Source: Atherix ibis (Eukaryota; Arthropoda; Insecta; Diptera; Athericidae). Taken from it: a DNA stretch of 64,000 nt. The notes under the pieces were generated by a model that worked only from the letters and a program-made list of their open reading frames with translations, did not search any database and was not told where the DNA came from. The DNA lies in the NCBI GenBank assembly GCA_958298945.1, contig OY282610.1, forward strand, positions 53,513,667 through 53,577,666, in the 5' to 3' direction. Below, piece after piece: positions 23,634 through 36,051 of the stretch. Within the stretch, counting starts at the first letter, position 1. Each line of letters opens with the position of its first letter. The position numbers and the translations under genes were made by a program.

Positions 23634-23817
23634 GGCAAATTTTTCTCAAAACTCCCACCGAAATTTATCGTGACATGTCATTTTCCTTCCAATCATTATA
23701 TTAAGAGTCATAGAAGGTTTGCCTGAAAGTGTGCAATGACACCACAAAATAAATTCTAAAAAAACTTAATTTTTATACAAAAAAAAACGAATTTTAATAA
23801 AGAAAACAATTAATTTT
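23634..23817 (+). repeat. Diverged monomer D5
   Basis: The 5' half is diverged, with the perfect palindrome TGACATGTCA. From TTTGCCTGAAAGTG onward the 3' half becomes M-like (GCAATGACACCACAAAATAA, then CTTAATTTTTATAC and the poly-A run). It closes with the diagnostic tail AATAAAGAAAACAATTAA. It is the mirror image of D1: diverged first, M-like later, with the switch at the same phase. Confidence 0.87.
23671..23680. other. D5 palindrome TGACATGTCA
   Basis: A perfect 10 bp palindrome at about M positions 39-48. It is conserved in essentially all units. U41 has TGATATGTCA at its equivalent site. Confidence 0.88.
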
Positions 23818-25254
23818 ATGAATTCTTTCTCAAAATCACCAACAAAAATTTATCCAGAAAGGATATTCTCATTCCAATCGACAAAATATGTATTGGAGAA
23901 GCTTTGCCTGAAAGTACGCAATGACACCATAAAAACAATTCTAAAAACCTTAATTTGTATACAAAAAAAAAAGAATTTTAAGAAAGAAAACTATACATTT
24001 TATGAATTTTTTCTCAAAATCACCAACAAAAATTTATCCAGAAAGGATATTCTCATTCCAATCGAGAAAATATGTATTGGAGAAGCTTTGCCTGAAAGTA
24101 CGCAATGACACCATAAAAACAATTCTAAAAACCTTAATTTGTATACAAAAAAAACGAATTTTAGGAAAGAAAACTATAAATTTTATGAATTTTTTCTCAA
24201 AATCACCAACAAAAATTTATCCAGAAAGGATATTCTCATTCCAATCGAGAAAATATGCATTGGAGAAGCTTTGCCTGAAAGTACGCAATGACACCATAAA
24301 AACAATTCTAAAAACCTTCATTTTTATACAAAAAAAATGAATTTTAAGAAAGAAAACCATAAATTTTATGAATTTTTTCTCAAAACCACCAACAAAAATT
24401 TATCCAGAAAGAATTTTCTCATTCCAATGAGAATAATATGAATTGGAAAAGCTTTGCCTGAAAGTGCACAATCATACCCCAAACAAACATCTACAAAAAA
24501 CCACCATTTTCATAGAGAAAAACAAATTTTAAGAGAAAGTGGACTCAGTGTAATAATTGTTGCCTCCTATTTTTTGAGAAAACTGGGTGCCTGGTGTAAA
24601 AATTGGATTTTCGTGAATATTGTCACAAATTTTCGAATTTTTGTGGTTTTTTGCATATCTTTAGGTGGTCAATTTATTTTGCTTTCAGTAAATAAAAAAT
24701 TTAATTTTAGGCAATTTTTTTTTAATAGTGCTCACAAAAATTTATTCTGAAAGGATATTCCTTTTTCGATCAGGATAATATGGATCTAGAAGGCTATGTT
24801 AAAGTGTATGTAATGAAACCATGAAACAAATTGCCATTTTTATCCAAAAAAGCAAACTTTATTTTTAAAAAAATACAGCGAACTTTAGGTATTTTTTTTT
24901 AAAACGCCTGGAAAAAATTTTCCTGTAAGGACTTTTTTAGTCCGATCAAGATAATAAGAATAATTATTAGTTTCACATATGTATGCGCATTAACATCATT
25001 AAACAAATTTTCGAAAAAATTTCCTTTTTCATAGAAAAATAGAAATTTTAAAAAAAATTTAATGATCTTTTGGCAAATTTTTCTCAAAACTCCCACCGAA
25101 ATTTATCGTGACATGTCATTTTCCTTCCAATCATTATATTAAGAGTCATAGAAGGTTTGCCTGAAAGTGTGCAATGACACCACAAAATAAATTCTAAAAA
25201 AACTTAATTTTTATACAAAAAAAACGAATTTTAATAAAGAAAACAATTAATTTT
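23818..25254 (+). repeat. HOR unit U16 (8-mer: 3 M + D1-D5)
   Basis: M monomers start at 23818, 24002 and 24185, and the D-block is 24368-25254. It has the EcoRI variant in the first M, ACCTTCATTTTT in the third, CATCTACAAAA in D1 and GATCAAGAT in D4. U18 has the same D-block type. Confidence 0.94.
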
Positions 25255-26691
25255 ATGAATTCTTTCTCAAAATCACCAACAAAAATTTATCCAGAAAGGA
25301 TATTCTCATTCCAATCGACAAAATATGTATTGGAGAAGCTTTGCCTGAAAGTACGCAATGACACCATAAAAACAATTCTAAAAACCTTAATTTGTATACA
25401 AAAAAAAAAGAATTTTAAGAAAGAAAACTATACATTTTATGAATTTTTTCTCAAAATCACCAACAAAAATTTATCCAGAAAGGATATTCTCATTCCAATC
25501 GAGAAAATATGTATTGGAGAAGCTTTGCCTGAAAGTACGCAATGACACCATAAAAACAATTCTAAAAACCTTAATTTGTATACAAAAAAAACGAATTTTA
25601 GGAAAGAAAACTATAAATTTTATGAATTTTTTCTCAAAATCACCAACAAAAATTTATCCAGAAAGGATATTCTCATTCCAATCGAGAAAATATGCATTGG
25701 AGAAGCTTTGCCTGAAAGTACGCAATGACACCATAAAAACAATTCTAAAAACCTTCATTTTTATACAAAAAAAATGAATTTTAAGAAAGAAAACCATAAA
25801 TTTTATGAATTTTTTCTCAAAACCACTAACAAAAATTTATCCAGAAAGAATTTTCTCATTCCAATGAGAATAATATGAATTGGAGAAGCTTTGCCTGAAA
25901 GTGCACAATCATACCCCAAACAAACATCTCCAAAAAACCACCATTTTCATAGAGAAAAACAAATTTTAAGAGAAAGTGGACTCAGTGTAATAATTGTTGC
26001 CTCCTATTTTTTGAGAAAACTGGGTGCCTGGTGTAAAAATTGGATTTTCGTGAATATTGTCACAAATTTTCGAATTTTTGTGGTTTTTTGCATATCTTTA
26101 GGTGGTCAATTTATTTTGCTTTCAGTAAATAAAAAATTTAATTTTAGGCAATTTTTTTTTAATAGTGCTCACAAAAATTTATTCTGAAAGGATATTCCTT
26201 TTTCGATCAGGATAATATGGATCTAGAAGGCTATGTTAAAGTGTATGTAATGAAACCATGAAACAAATTGCCATTTTTATCCAAAAAAGCAAACTTTATT
26301 TTTAAAAAAATACAGCGAACTTTAGGTATTTTTTTTTAAAACGCCTGGAAAAAATTTTCCTGTAAGGACTTTTTTAGTCCGATCAGGATAATAAGAATAA
26401 TTATTAGTTTCACATATGTATGCGCATTAACATCATTAAACAAATTTTCGAAAAAATTTCCTTTTTCATAGAAAAATAGAAATTTAAAAAAAAATGTAAT
26501 GATCTTTTGGCAAATTTTTCTCAAAACTCCCACCGAAATTTATCGTGACATGTCATTTTCCTTCCAATCATTATATTAAGAGTCATAGAAGGTTTGCCTG
26601 AAAGTGTGCAATGACACCACAAAATAAATTCTAAAAAACCTTAATTTTTATACAAAAAAAACGAATTTTAATAAAGAAAACAATTAATTTT
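25255..26691 (+). repeat. HOR unit U17 (8-mer: 3 M + D1-D5)
   Basis: M monomers start at 25255, 25439 and 25622, and the D-block is 25805-26691. It carries EcoRI in the first M, CCACTAAC in D1, GATCAGGAT and AAAATGTAATG in D4. This set is repeated exactly in U19 but not in the intervening U18. Confidence 0.94.
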
Positions 26692-28128
26692 ATGAATTTT
26701 TTCTCAAAATCACCAACAAAAATTTATCCAGAAAGGATATTCTCATTCCAATCGAGAAAATATGTATTGGAGAAGCTTTGCCTTAAAGTACGCAATGACA
26801 CCATAAAAACAATTCTAAAAACCTTAATTTGTATACAAAAAAAAAAGAATTTTAAGAAAGAAAACTATACATTTTATGAATTTTTTCTCAAAATCACCAA
26901 CAAAAATTTATCCAGAAAGGATATTCTCATTCCAATCGAGAAAATATGTATTGGAGAAGCTTTGCCTGAAAGTACGCAATGACACCATAAAAACAATTCT
27001 AAAAACCTTAATTTGTATACAAAAAAAACGAATTTTAGGAAAGAAAACTATAAATTTTATGAATTTTTTCTCAAAATCACCAACAAAAATTTATCCAGAA
27101 AGGATATTCTCATTCCAATCGAGAAAATATGCATTGGAGAAGCTTTGCCTGAAAGTACGCAATGACACCATAAAAACAATTCTAAAAACCTTCATTTTTA
27201 TACAAAAAAAATGAATTTTAAGAAAGAAAACCATAAATTTTATGAATTTTTTCTCAAAACCACCAACAAAAATTTATCCAGAAAGAATTTTCTCATTCCA
27301 ATGAGAATAATATGAATTGGAAAAGCTTTGCCTGAAAGTGCACAATCATACCCCAAACAAACATCTACAAAAAACCACCATTTTCATAGAGAAAAACAAA
27401 TTTTAAGAGAAAGTGGACTCAGTGTAATAATTGTTGCCTCCTATTTTTTGAGAAAACTGGGTGCCTGGTGTAAAAATTGGATTTTCGTGAATATTGTCAC
27501 AAATTTTCGAATTTTTGTGGTTTTTTGCATATCTTTAGGTGGTCAATTTATTTTGCTTTCAGTAAATAAAAAATTTAATTTTAGGCAATTTTTTTTTAAT
27601 AGTGCTCACAAAAATTTATTCTGAAAGGATATTCCTTTTTCGATCAGGATAATATGGATCTAGAAGGCTATGTTAAAGTGTATGTAATGAAACCATGAAA
27701 CAAATTGCCATTTTTATCCAAAAAAGCAAACTTTATTTTTAAAAAAATACAGCGAACTTTAGGTATTTTTTTTTAAAACGCCTGGAAAAAATTTTCCTGT
27801 AAGGACTTTTTTAGTCCGATCAAGATAATAAGAATAATTATTAGTTTCACATATGTATGCGCATTAACATCATTAAACAAATTTTCGAAAAAATTTCCTT
27901 TTTCATAGAAAAATAGAAATTTTAAAAAAAATTTAATGATCTTTTGGCAAATTTTTCTCAAAACTCCCACCGAAATTTATCGTGACATGTCATTTTCCTT
28001 CCAATCATTATATTAAGAGTCATAGAAGGTTTGCCTGAAAGTGTGCAATGACACCACAAAATAAATTCTAAAAAAACTTAATTTTTATACAAAAAAAACG
28101 AATTTTAATAAAGAAAACAATTAATTTT
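26692..28128 (+). repeat. HOR unit U18 (8-mer: 3 M + D1-D5)
   Basis: M monomers start at 26692, 26876 and 27059, and the D-block is 27242-28128. The first M lacks EcoRI, has CGAGAAAAT and GCCTTAAAG in its 5' part but the AAGAATTTTAAG/TACATTTT 3' part, so an exchange point lies inside it. The rest matches U16. Confidence 0.94.
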
Positions 28129-29565
28129 ATGAATTCTTTCTCAAAATCACCAACAAAAATTTATCCAGAAAGGATATTCTCATTCCAATCGACAAAATAT
28201 GTATTGGAGAAGCTTTGCCTGAAAGTACGCAATGACACCATAAAAACAATTCTAAAAACCTTAATTTGTATACAAAAAAAAAAGAATTTTAAGAAAGAAA
28301 ACTATACATTTTATGAATTTTTTCTCAAAATCACCAACAAAAATTTATCCAGAAAGGATATTCTCATTCCAATCGAGAAAATATGTATTGGAGAAGCTTT
28401 GCCTGAAAGTACGCAATGACACCATAAAAACAATTCTAAAAACCTTAATTTGTATACAAAAAAAACGAATTTTAGGAAAGAAAACTATAAATTTTATGAA
28501 TTTTTTCTCAAAATCACCAACAAAAATTTATCCAGAAAGGATATTCTCATTCCAATCGAGAAAATATGCATTGGAGAAGCTTTGCCTGAAAGTACGCAAT
28601 GACACCATAAAAACAATTCTAAAAACCTTCATTTTTATACAAAAAAAATGAATTTTAAGAAAGAAAACCATAAATTTTATGAATTTTTTCTCAAAACCAC
28701 TAACAAAAATTTATCCAGAAAGAATTTTCTCATTCCAATGAGAATAATATGAATTGGAGAAGCTTTGCCTGAAAGTGCACAATCATACCCCAAACAAACA
28801 TCTCCAAAAAACCACCATTTTCATAGAGAAAAACAAATTTTAAGAGAAAGTGGACTCAGTGTAATAATTGTTGCCTCCTATTTTTTGAGAAAACTGGGTG
28901 CCTGGTGTAAAAATTGGATTTTCGTGAATATTGTCACAAATTTTCGAATTTTTGTGGTTTTTTGCATATCTTTAGGTGGTCAATTTATTTTGCTTTCAGT
29001 AAATAAAAAATTTAATTTTAGGCAATTTTTTTTTAATAGTGCTCACAAAAATTTATTCTGAAAGGATATTCCTTTTTCGATCAGGATAATATGGATCTAG
29101 AAGGCTATGTTAAAGTGTATGTAATGAAACCATGAAACAAATTGCCATTTTTATCCAAAAAAGCAAACTTTATTTTTAAAAAAATACAGCGAACTTTAGG
29201 TATTTTTTTTTAAAACGCCTGGAAAAAATTTTCCTGTAAGGACTTTTTTAGTCCGATCAGGATAATAAGAATAATTATTAGTTTCACATATGTATGCGCA
29301 TTAACATCATTAAACAAATTTTCGAAAAAATTTCCTTTTTCATAGAAAAATAGAAATTTAAAAAAAAATGTAATGATCTTTTGGCAAATTTTTCTCAAAA
29401 CTCCCACCGAAATTTATCGTGACATGTCATTTTCCTTCCAATCATTATATTAAGAGTCATAGAAGGTTTGCCTGAAAGTGTGCAATGACACCACAAAATA
29501 AATTCTAAAAAACCTTAATTTTTATACAAAAAAAACGAATTTTAATAAAGAAAACAATTAATTTT
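28129..29565 (+). repeat. HOR unit U19 (8-mer: 3 M + D1-D5)
   Basis: M monomers start at 28129, 28313 and 28496, and the D-block is 28679-29565. It matches U17 in length (1437 bp) and in the EcoRI, CCACTAAC and AAAATGTAATG variants. It ends the run of seven consecutive 8-mers. Confidence 0.94.
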
Positions 29566-31186
29566 ATGAATTTTTTCTCAAAATCACCAACAAAAATTTA
29601 TCCAGAAAGGATATTCTCATTCCAATCGAGAAAATATGTATTGGAGAAGCTTTGCCTGAAAGTACGCAATGACACCATAAAAACAATTCTAAAAACCTTA
29701 ATTTGTATACAAAAAAAAACGAATTTTAAGAAAGAAAACTATAAATTTTATGAATTTTTTCTCAAAATCACCAACAAAAATTTATCCAGAAAGGATATTC
29801 TCATTCCAATCGAGAAAATATGTATTGGAGAAGCTTTGCCTGAAAGTACGCAATGACACCATAAAAACAATTCTAAAAACCTTAATTTGTATACAAAAAA
29901 AAACGAATTTTAGGAAAGAAAACTATAAATTTTATGAATTTTTTCTCAAAATCACCAACAAAAATTTATCCAGAAAGGATATTCTCATTCCAATCGAGAA
30001 AATATGCATTGGAGAAGCTTTGCCTAAAAGTACGCAATGACACCATAAAAACCGTTCTAAAAACCTTAATTTTTATACAAAAAAAACGAATTTTAATAAA
30101 GAAAACAATTAATTTTATGAATTTTTTCTCAAAATCACCAACAAAAATTTATCCAGAAAGGATATTCTCATTCCAATCGAGAAAATATGCATTGGAGAAG
30201 CTTTGCCTAAAAGTACGCAATGACACCATAAAAACCGTTCTAAAAACCTTAATTTTTATACAAAAAAAATGAATTTTAAGAAAGAAAACCATAAATTTTA
30301 TGAATTTTTTCTCAAAACCACCAACAAAAATTTATCCAGAAAGAATTTTCTCATTCCAATGAGAATAATATGAATTGGAGAAGCTTTGCCTGAAAGTGCA
30401 CAATCATACCCCAAACAAACATCTCCAAAAAACCACCATTTTCATAGAGAAAAACAAATTTTAAGAGAAAGTGGACTCAGTGTAATAATTGTTGCCTCCT
30501 ATTTTTTGAGAAAACTGGGTGCCTGGTGTAAAAATTGGATTTTCGTGAACATTGTCACAAATTTTCGAATTTTTGTGGTTTTTTGCATATCTTTAGATGG
30601 TCAATTTATTTTGCTTTCAGTAAATAAAAAATTTAATTTTAGGCAATTTTTTTTTAATAGTGCTCACAAAAATTTATTCTGAAAGGATATTCCTTTTTCG
30701 ATCAGGATAATATGGATCTAGAAGGCTATGTTAAAGTGTATGTAATGAAACCATGAAAGAAATTGCCATTTTTATCCAAAAAAGCAAACTTTATTTTTAA
30801 AAAAATACAGCGAATTTTAGGTATTTTTTTATAAAACGCCTGGAAAAAATTTTCCTGTAAGGACTTTTTTAGTCCGATCAAGATAATAAGAATAATTATT
30901 AGTTTTACATATGTATGCGCATTAACATCATTAAACAAATTTTCGAAAAAATTTCCTTTTTCATAGAAAAATAGAAATTTAAAAAAAAATTTAATGATCT
31001 TTTGGCAAATTTTTCTCAAAACTCCCACCGAAATTTATCGTGACATGTCATTTTCCTTCCAATCATTATATTAAGAGTCATAGAAGGTTTGCCTGAAAGT
31101 GTGCAATGACACCACAAAATAAATTCTAAAAAACCTTAATTTTTATACAAAAAACACGAATTTTAATAAAGAAAACAATTAATTTT
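29566..31186 (+). repeat. HOR unit U20 (9-mer: 4 M + D1-D5)
   Basis: M monomers start at 29566, 29750, 29934 and 30117, and the D-block is 30300-31186. D2 has GTGAACATTG and TTAGATGG, as in U7. D3 has CATGAAAGAAATTGCC, D4 has TTTTTTTATAAAACG and AGTTTTACATATG, and D5 has CAAAAAACACG. The fourth M is preceded by a D5-type tail. Confidence 0.93.
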
Positions 31187-32808
31187 ATGAATTTTTTCTC
31201 AAAATCACCAACAAAAATTTATCCAGAAAGGATATTCTCATTCCAATCGAGAAAATATGTATTGGAGAAGCTTTGCCTGAAAGTACGCAATGACACCATA
31301 AAAACAATTCTAAAAACCTTAATTTGTATACAAAAAAAAAACGAATTTTAAGAAAGAAAACTATAAATTTTATGAATTTTTTCTCAAAATCACCAACAAA
31401 AATTTATCCAGAAAGGATATTCTCATTCCAATCGAAAAAATATGTATTGGAGAAGCTTTGCCTGAAAGTACGCAATGACACCATAAAAACAATTCTAAAA
31501 ACCTTAATTTGTATACAAAAAAAAACGAATTTTAGGAAAGAAAACTATAAATTTTATGAATTTTTTCTCAAAATCACCAACAAAAATTTATCCAGAAAGG
31601 ATATTCTCATTCCAATCGAGAAAATATGCATTGGAGAAGCTTTGCCTAAAAGTACGCAATGACACCATAAAAACCGTTCTAAAAACCTTAATTTTTATAC
31701 AAAAAAAACGAATTTTAAGAAAGAAAACCATAAATTTTATGAATTTTTTCTCAAAATTACCAACAAAAATTTATCCAGAAATGATATTCTCATTCCAATC
31801 GAGAAAATATGCATTGGAGAAGCTTTGCCTGAAAGTACGCAATGATACCATAAAAACAATTCTAAAAACCTTAATTTTTATACAAAAAAAATGAATTTTA
31901 AGAAAGAAAACCATAAATTTTATGAATTTTTTCTCAAAACCACCAACAAAAATTTATCCAGAAAGAATTTTCTCATTCCAATGAGAATAATATGAATTGG
32001 AGAAGCTTTGCCTGAAAGTGCACAATCATACCCCAAACAAACATCTCCAAAAAACCACCATTTTCATAGAGAAAAACAAATTTTAAGAGAAAGTGGACTC
32101 AGTGTAATAATTGTTGCCTCCTATTTTTTGAGAAAACTGGGTGCCTGGTGTAAAAATTGGATTTTCGTGAATATTGTCACAAATTTTCGAATTTTTGTGG
32201 TTTTTTGCATATCTTTAGGTGGTCAATTTATTTTGCTTTCAGTAAATAAAAAATTTAATTTTAGGCAACTTTTTTTTAATAGTGCTCACAAAAATTTATT
32301 CTGAAAGGATATTCCTTTTTCGATCAGGATATTATGGATCTAGAAGGCTATGTTAAAGTGTATGTAATGAAACCATGAAACAAATTGCCATTTTTATCCA
32401 AAAAAGCAAACTTTATTTTTTAAAAAATACAGCGAACTTTAGGTATTTTTTTTTAAAACGCCTGGAAAAAATTTTCCTGTAAGGACTTTTTTAGTCCGAT
32501 CAGGATAATAAGAATAATTATTAGTTTCACATATGTATGCTCATTAACATCATTAAACAAATTTTCGAAAAAATTTCCTTTTTCATAGAAAAATAGAAAT
32601 TTAAAAAAAAATTTAATGATCTTTTGGCAAATTTTTCTCAAAACTCCCACCGAAATTTATCGTGACATGTCATTTTCCTTCCAATCATTATATTAAGAGT
32701 CATAGAAGGTTTGCCTGAAAGTGTGCAATGACACCACAAAATAAATTCTAAAAAACCTTAATTTTTATACAAAAAAAACGAATTTTAATAAAGAAAACAA
32801 TTAATTTT
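31187..32808 (+). repeat. HOR unit U21 (9-mer: 4 M + D1-D5)
   Basis: M monomers start at 31187, 31372, 31556 and 31739, and the D-block is 31922-32808. The fourth M has AAAATTACCAAC, shared with U22. D2 ends GGCAACTTTT, D3 has AGGATATTATGG and D4 has TATGCTCATT. Confidence 0.93.
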
Positions 32809-34428
32809 ATAAATTTTTTCTCAAAATCACCAACAAAAATTTATCCAGAAAGGATATTCTCATTCCAATCGAGAAAATATGTATTGGAGAAGCTTTGCCT
32901 AAAAGTACGCAATGACACCATAAAAACAATTCTAAAAACCTTAATTTGTATACAAAAAAAAACGAATTTTAAGAAAGAAAACTATAAATTTTATGAATTT
33001 TTTCTCAAAATCACCAACAAAAATTTATCCAGAAAGGATATTCTCATTCCAATCGAGAAAATATGTATTGGAGAAGCTTTGCCTGAAAGTACGCAATGAC
33101 ACCATAAAAACAATTCTAAAAACCTTAATTTGTATACAAAAAAAAACGAGTTTTAGGAAAGAAAACTATAAATTTTATGAATTTTTTCTCAAACTCACCA
33201 ACAAAAATTTATCCAGAAAGGATATTCTCATTCCAATCGAGAAAATATGCATTGGAGAAGCTTTGCCCAAAAGTACGCAATGACACCATAAAAACCGTTC
33301 TAAAAACCTTAATTTTTATACAAAAAAAACGAATTTTAAGAAAGAAAACCATAAATTTTATGAATTTTTTCTCAAAATTACCAACAAAAATTTATCCAGA
33401 AATGATATTCTCATTCCAATCGAGAAAATATGCATTGGAGAAGCTTTGCCTGAAAGTACGCAATGACACCATAAAAACAATTCTAAAAACCTTAATTTTT
33501 ATACAAAAAAAATGAATTTTAAGAAAGAAAACCATAAATTTTATGAATTTTTTCTCAAAACCACCAACAAAAATTTATCCAGAAAGAATTTTCTCATTCC
33601 AATGAGAATAATATGAATTGGAGAAGCTTTGCCTGAAAGTGCACAATCATACCCCAAACAAACATCTCCAAAAAACCACCATTTTCATAGAGAAAAACAA
33701 ATTTTAAGAGAAAGTGGACTCAGTGTAATAATTGTTGCCTCCTATTTTTTGAGAAAACTGGGTGCCTGGTGTAAAAATTGGATTTTCGTGAATATTGTCA
33801 CAAATTTTCGAATTTTTGTGGTTTTTTGCATATCTTTAGGTGGTCAATTTATTTTGCTTTCAGTAAATAAAAAATTTAATTTTAGGCAATTTTTTTTAAT
33901 AGTGCTCACAAATATTTATTCTGAAAGGATATTCCTTTTTCGATCAGGATAATATGGATCTAGAAGGCTATGTTAAAGTGTATGTAATGAAACCATGAAA
34001 CAAATTGCCATTTTTATCCAAAAAAGCAAACTTTATTTTTAAAAAAATACAGCGAACTTTAGGTATTTTTTTTTAAAACGCCTGGAAAAAATTTTCCTGT
34101 AAGGACTTTTTTAGTCCGATCAGGATAATAAGAATAATTATTAGTTTCACATATGTATGCGCATTAACATCATTAAACAAATTTTCGAAAAAATTTCCTT
34201 TTTCATAGAAAAATAGAAATTTAAAAAAAAATTTAATGATCTTTTGGCAAATTTTTCTCAAAACTCCCACCGAAATTTATCGTGACATGTCATTTTCCTT
34301 CCAATCATTATATTAAGAGTCATAGAAGGTTTGCCTGAAAGTGTGCAATGACACCACAAAATAAATTCCAAAAAACCTTAATTTTTATACAAAAAAAGCG
34401 AATTTTAATAAAGAAAACAATTAATTTT
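32809..34428 (+). repeat. HOR unit U22 (9-mer: 4 M + D1-D5)
   Basis: M monomers start at 32809 (ATG changed to ATA), 32993, 33177 and 33360, and the D-block is 33543-34428. Private variants are CGAGTTTTAGG, CTCAAACTCACC and a shortened T run with ACAAATATTTATTC in D3. Confidence 0.93.
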
Positions 34429-36051
34429 ATAAATTTTTTCTCAAAATCACCAACAAAAATTTATCCAGAAAGGATATTCTCATTCCAATCGAGAAAATAT
34501 GTATTGGAGAAGCTTTGCCTAAAAGTACGCAATGACACCATAAAAACAATTCTAAAAACCTTAATTTGTATACAAAAAAAAACGAATTTTAAGAAAGAAA
34601 ACTATAAATTTTATGAATTTTTTCTCAAAATCACCAACAAAAATTTATCCAGAAAGGATATTCTCATTCCAATCGAAAAAATATGTATTGGAGAAGCTTT
34701 GCCTGAAAGTACGCAATGACACCATAAAAACAATTCTAAAAACCTTAATTTGTATACAAAAAAAAAAACGAATTTTAGGAAAGAAAACTATAAATTTTAT
34801 GAATTTTTTCTCAAAATCACCAACAAAAATTTATCCAGAAAGGATATTCTCATTCCAATCGAGAAAATATGCATTGGAGAAGCTTTGCCCAAAAGTACGC
34901 AATGACACCATAAAAACCGTTCTAAAAACCTTAATTTTTATACAAAAAAAACGAACTTTAATAAAGAAAACAATTAATTTTATGAATTTTTTCTCAAAAT
35001 CACCAACAAAAATTTATCCAGAAATGATATTCTCATTCCAATCGAGAAAATATGCATTGGAGAGGCTTTGCCTGAAAGTACGCAATGACACCATAAAAAC
35101 AATTCTAAAAACCTTAATTTTTATACAAAAAAAATGAATTTTAAGAAAGAAAACCATAAATTTTATGAATTTTTTCTCAAAACCACCAACAAAAATTTAT
35201 CCAGAAAGAATTTTCTCATTCCAATGAGAATAATATGAATTGGAGAAGCTTTGCCTGAAAGTGCACAATCATACCCCAAACAAACATCTCCAAAAAACCA
35301 CCATTTTCATAGAGAAAAACAAATTTTAAGAGAAAGTGGACTCAGTGTAATAATTGTTGCCTCCTATTTTTTGAGAAAACTGGGTGCCTGGTGTAAAAAT
35401 TGGATTTTCGTGAATATTGTCACAAATTTTCGAATTTTTGTGGTTTTTTGCATTTCTTTAGGTGGTCAATTTATTTTGCTTTCAGTAAATAAAAAATTTA
35501 ATTTTAGGCAATTTTTTTTTAATAGTGCTCACAAAAATTTATTCTGAAAGGATGTTCCTTTTTCGATCAGGATAATATGGATCTAGAAGGCTATGTTAAA
35601 GTGTATGTAATGAAACCATGAAACAAATTGCCATTTTTATCCAAAAAAGCAAACTTTATTTTTTTTAAAATACAGCGAACTTTAGGTATTTTTTTTTAAA
35701 ACGCCTGGAAAAAATTTTCCTGTAAGGACTTTTTTAGTCCGATCAGGATAATAACAATAATTATTAGTTTCACATATGTATGCGCATTAACATCATTAAA
35801 CAAATTTTCGAAAAAATTTCCTTTTTCATAGAAAAATAGAAATTTAAAAAAAAATTTAATGATCTTTTGGCAAATTTTTCTCAAAACTCCCACCGAAATT
35901 TATCGTGACATGTCATTTTACTTCCAATCATTATATTAAGAGTCATAGAAGGTTTGCCTGAAAGTGTGCAATGACACCACAAAATAAATTCTAAAAAACC
36001 TTAATTTTTATACAAAAAAAACGAATTTTAATAAAGAAAACAATTAATTTT
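34429..36051 (+). repeat. HOR unit U23 (9-mer: 4 M + D1-D5)
   Basis: M monomers start at 34429 (ATA, as in U22), 34613, 34799 and 34982, and the D-block is 35165-36051. The second M is 186 bp because of a longer poly-A run. The fourth M has GAGAGGCTTTGCC and loses HindIII. D3 has GGATGTTCC and TTATTTTTTTTAAAATAC, and D4 has AATAACAATAATT. Confidence 0.93.

Larger units (their letters stand above)
22380..23817 (+). repeat. HOR unit U15 (8-mer; used here as the dissected example)
   Basis: M monomers start at 22380, 22564 and 22747, and the D-block is 22930-23817. The first M has the EcoRI variant ATGAATTCTTTC and CGACAAAAT. Its parts M1 to M3 and D1 to D5 are given as separate entries and serve as the model for all other units. 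Confidence 0.94.
23818..29565 (+). repeat. Two-unit super-repeat, 2 x 2874 bp (U16-U17, U18-U19)
   Basis: Two D-block types alternate. U16 and U18 have CATCTACAAAA with GATCAAGAT, while U17 and U19 have CCACTAAC with AAAATGTAATG. Each pair is 2874 bp long. The exchange point appears to lie within the first M of U18. Confidence 0.88.
1668..31186 (+). repeat. Large-scale duplicated order of unit types (U2-U7 and U11-U20)
   Basis: The order GGTTAAGC unit, ACTGGGGGCC unit, CGACAAAAT 8-mers, CCACTAAC 8-mer, GTGAACATTG/TTAGATGG unit occurs at U2-U7 (about 9.7 kb). It occurs again at U11-U20 (about 14.9 kb), where the 8-mer section has grown from about two units to seven. I infer an old multi-kilobase duplication with later expansion of the middle. 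Confidence 0.7.

Noticed and set aside
22380..23817. CRISPR array
   Set aside because: Repeats are directly contiguous ~184 bp copies of the same sequence without unique spacers, and no cas-like gene exists nearby.
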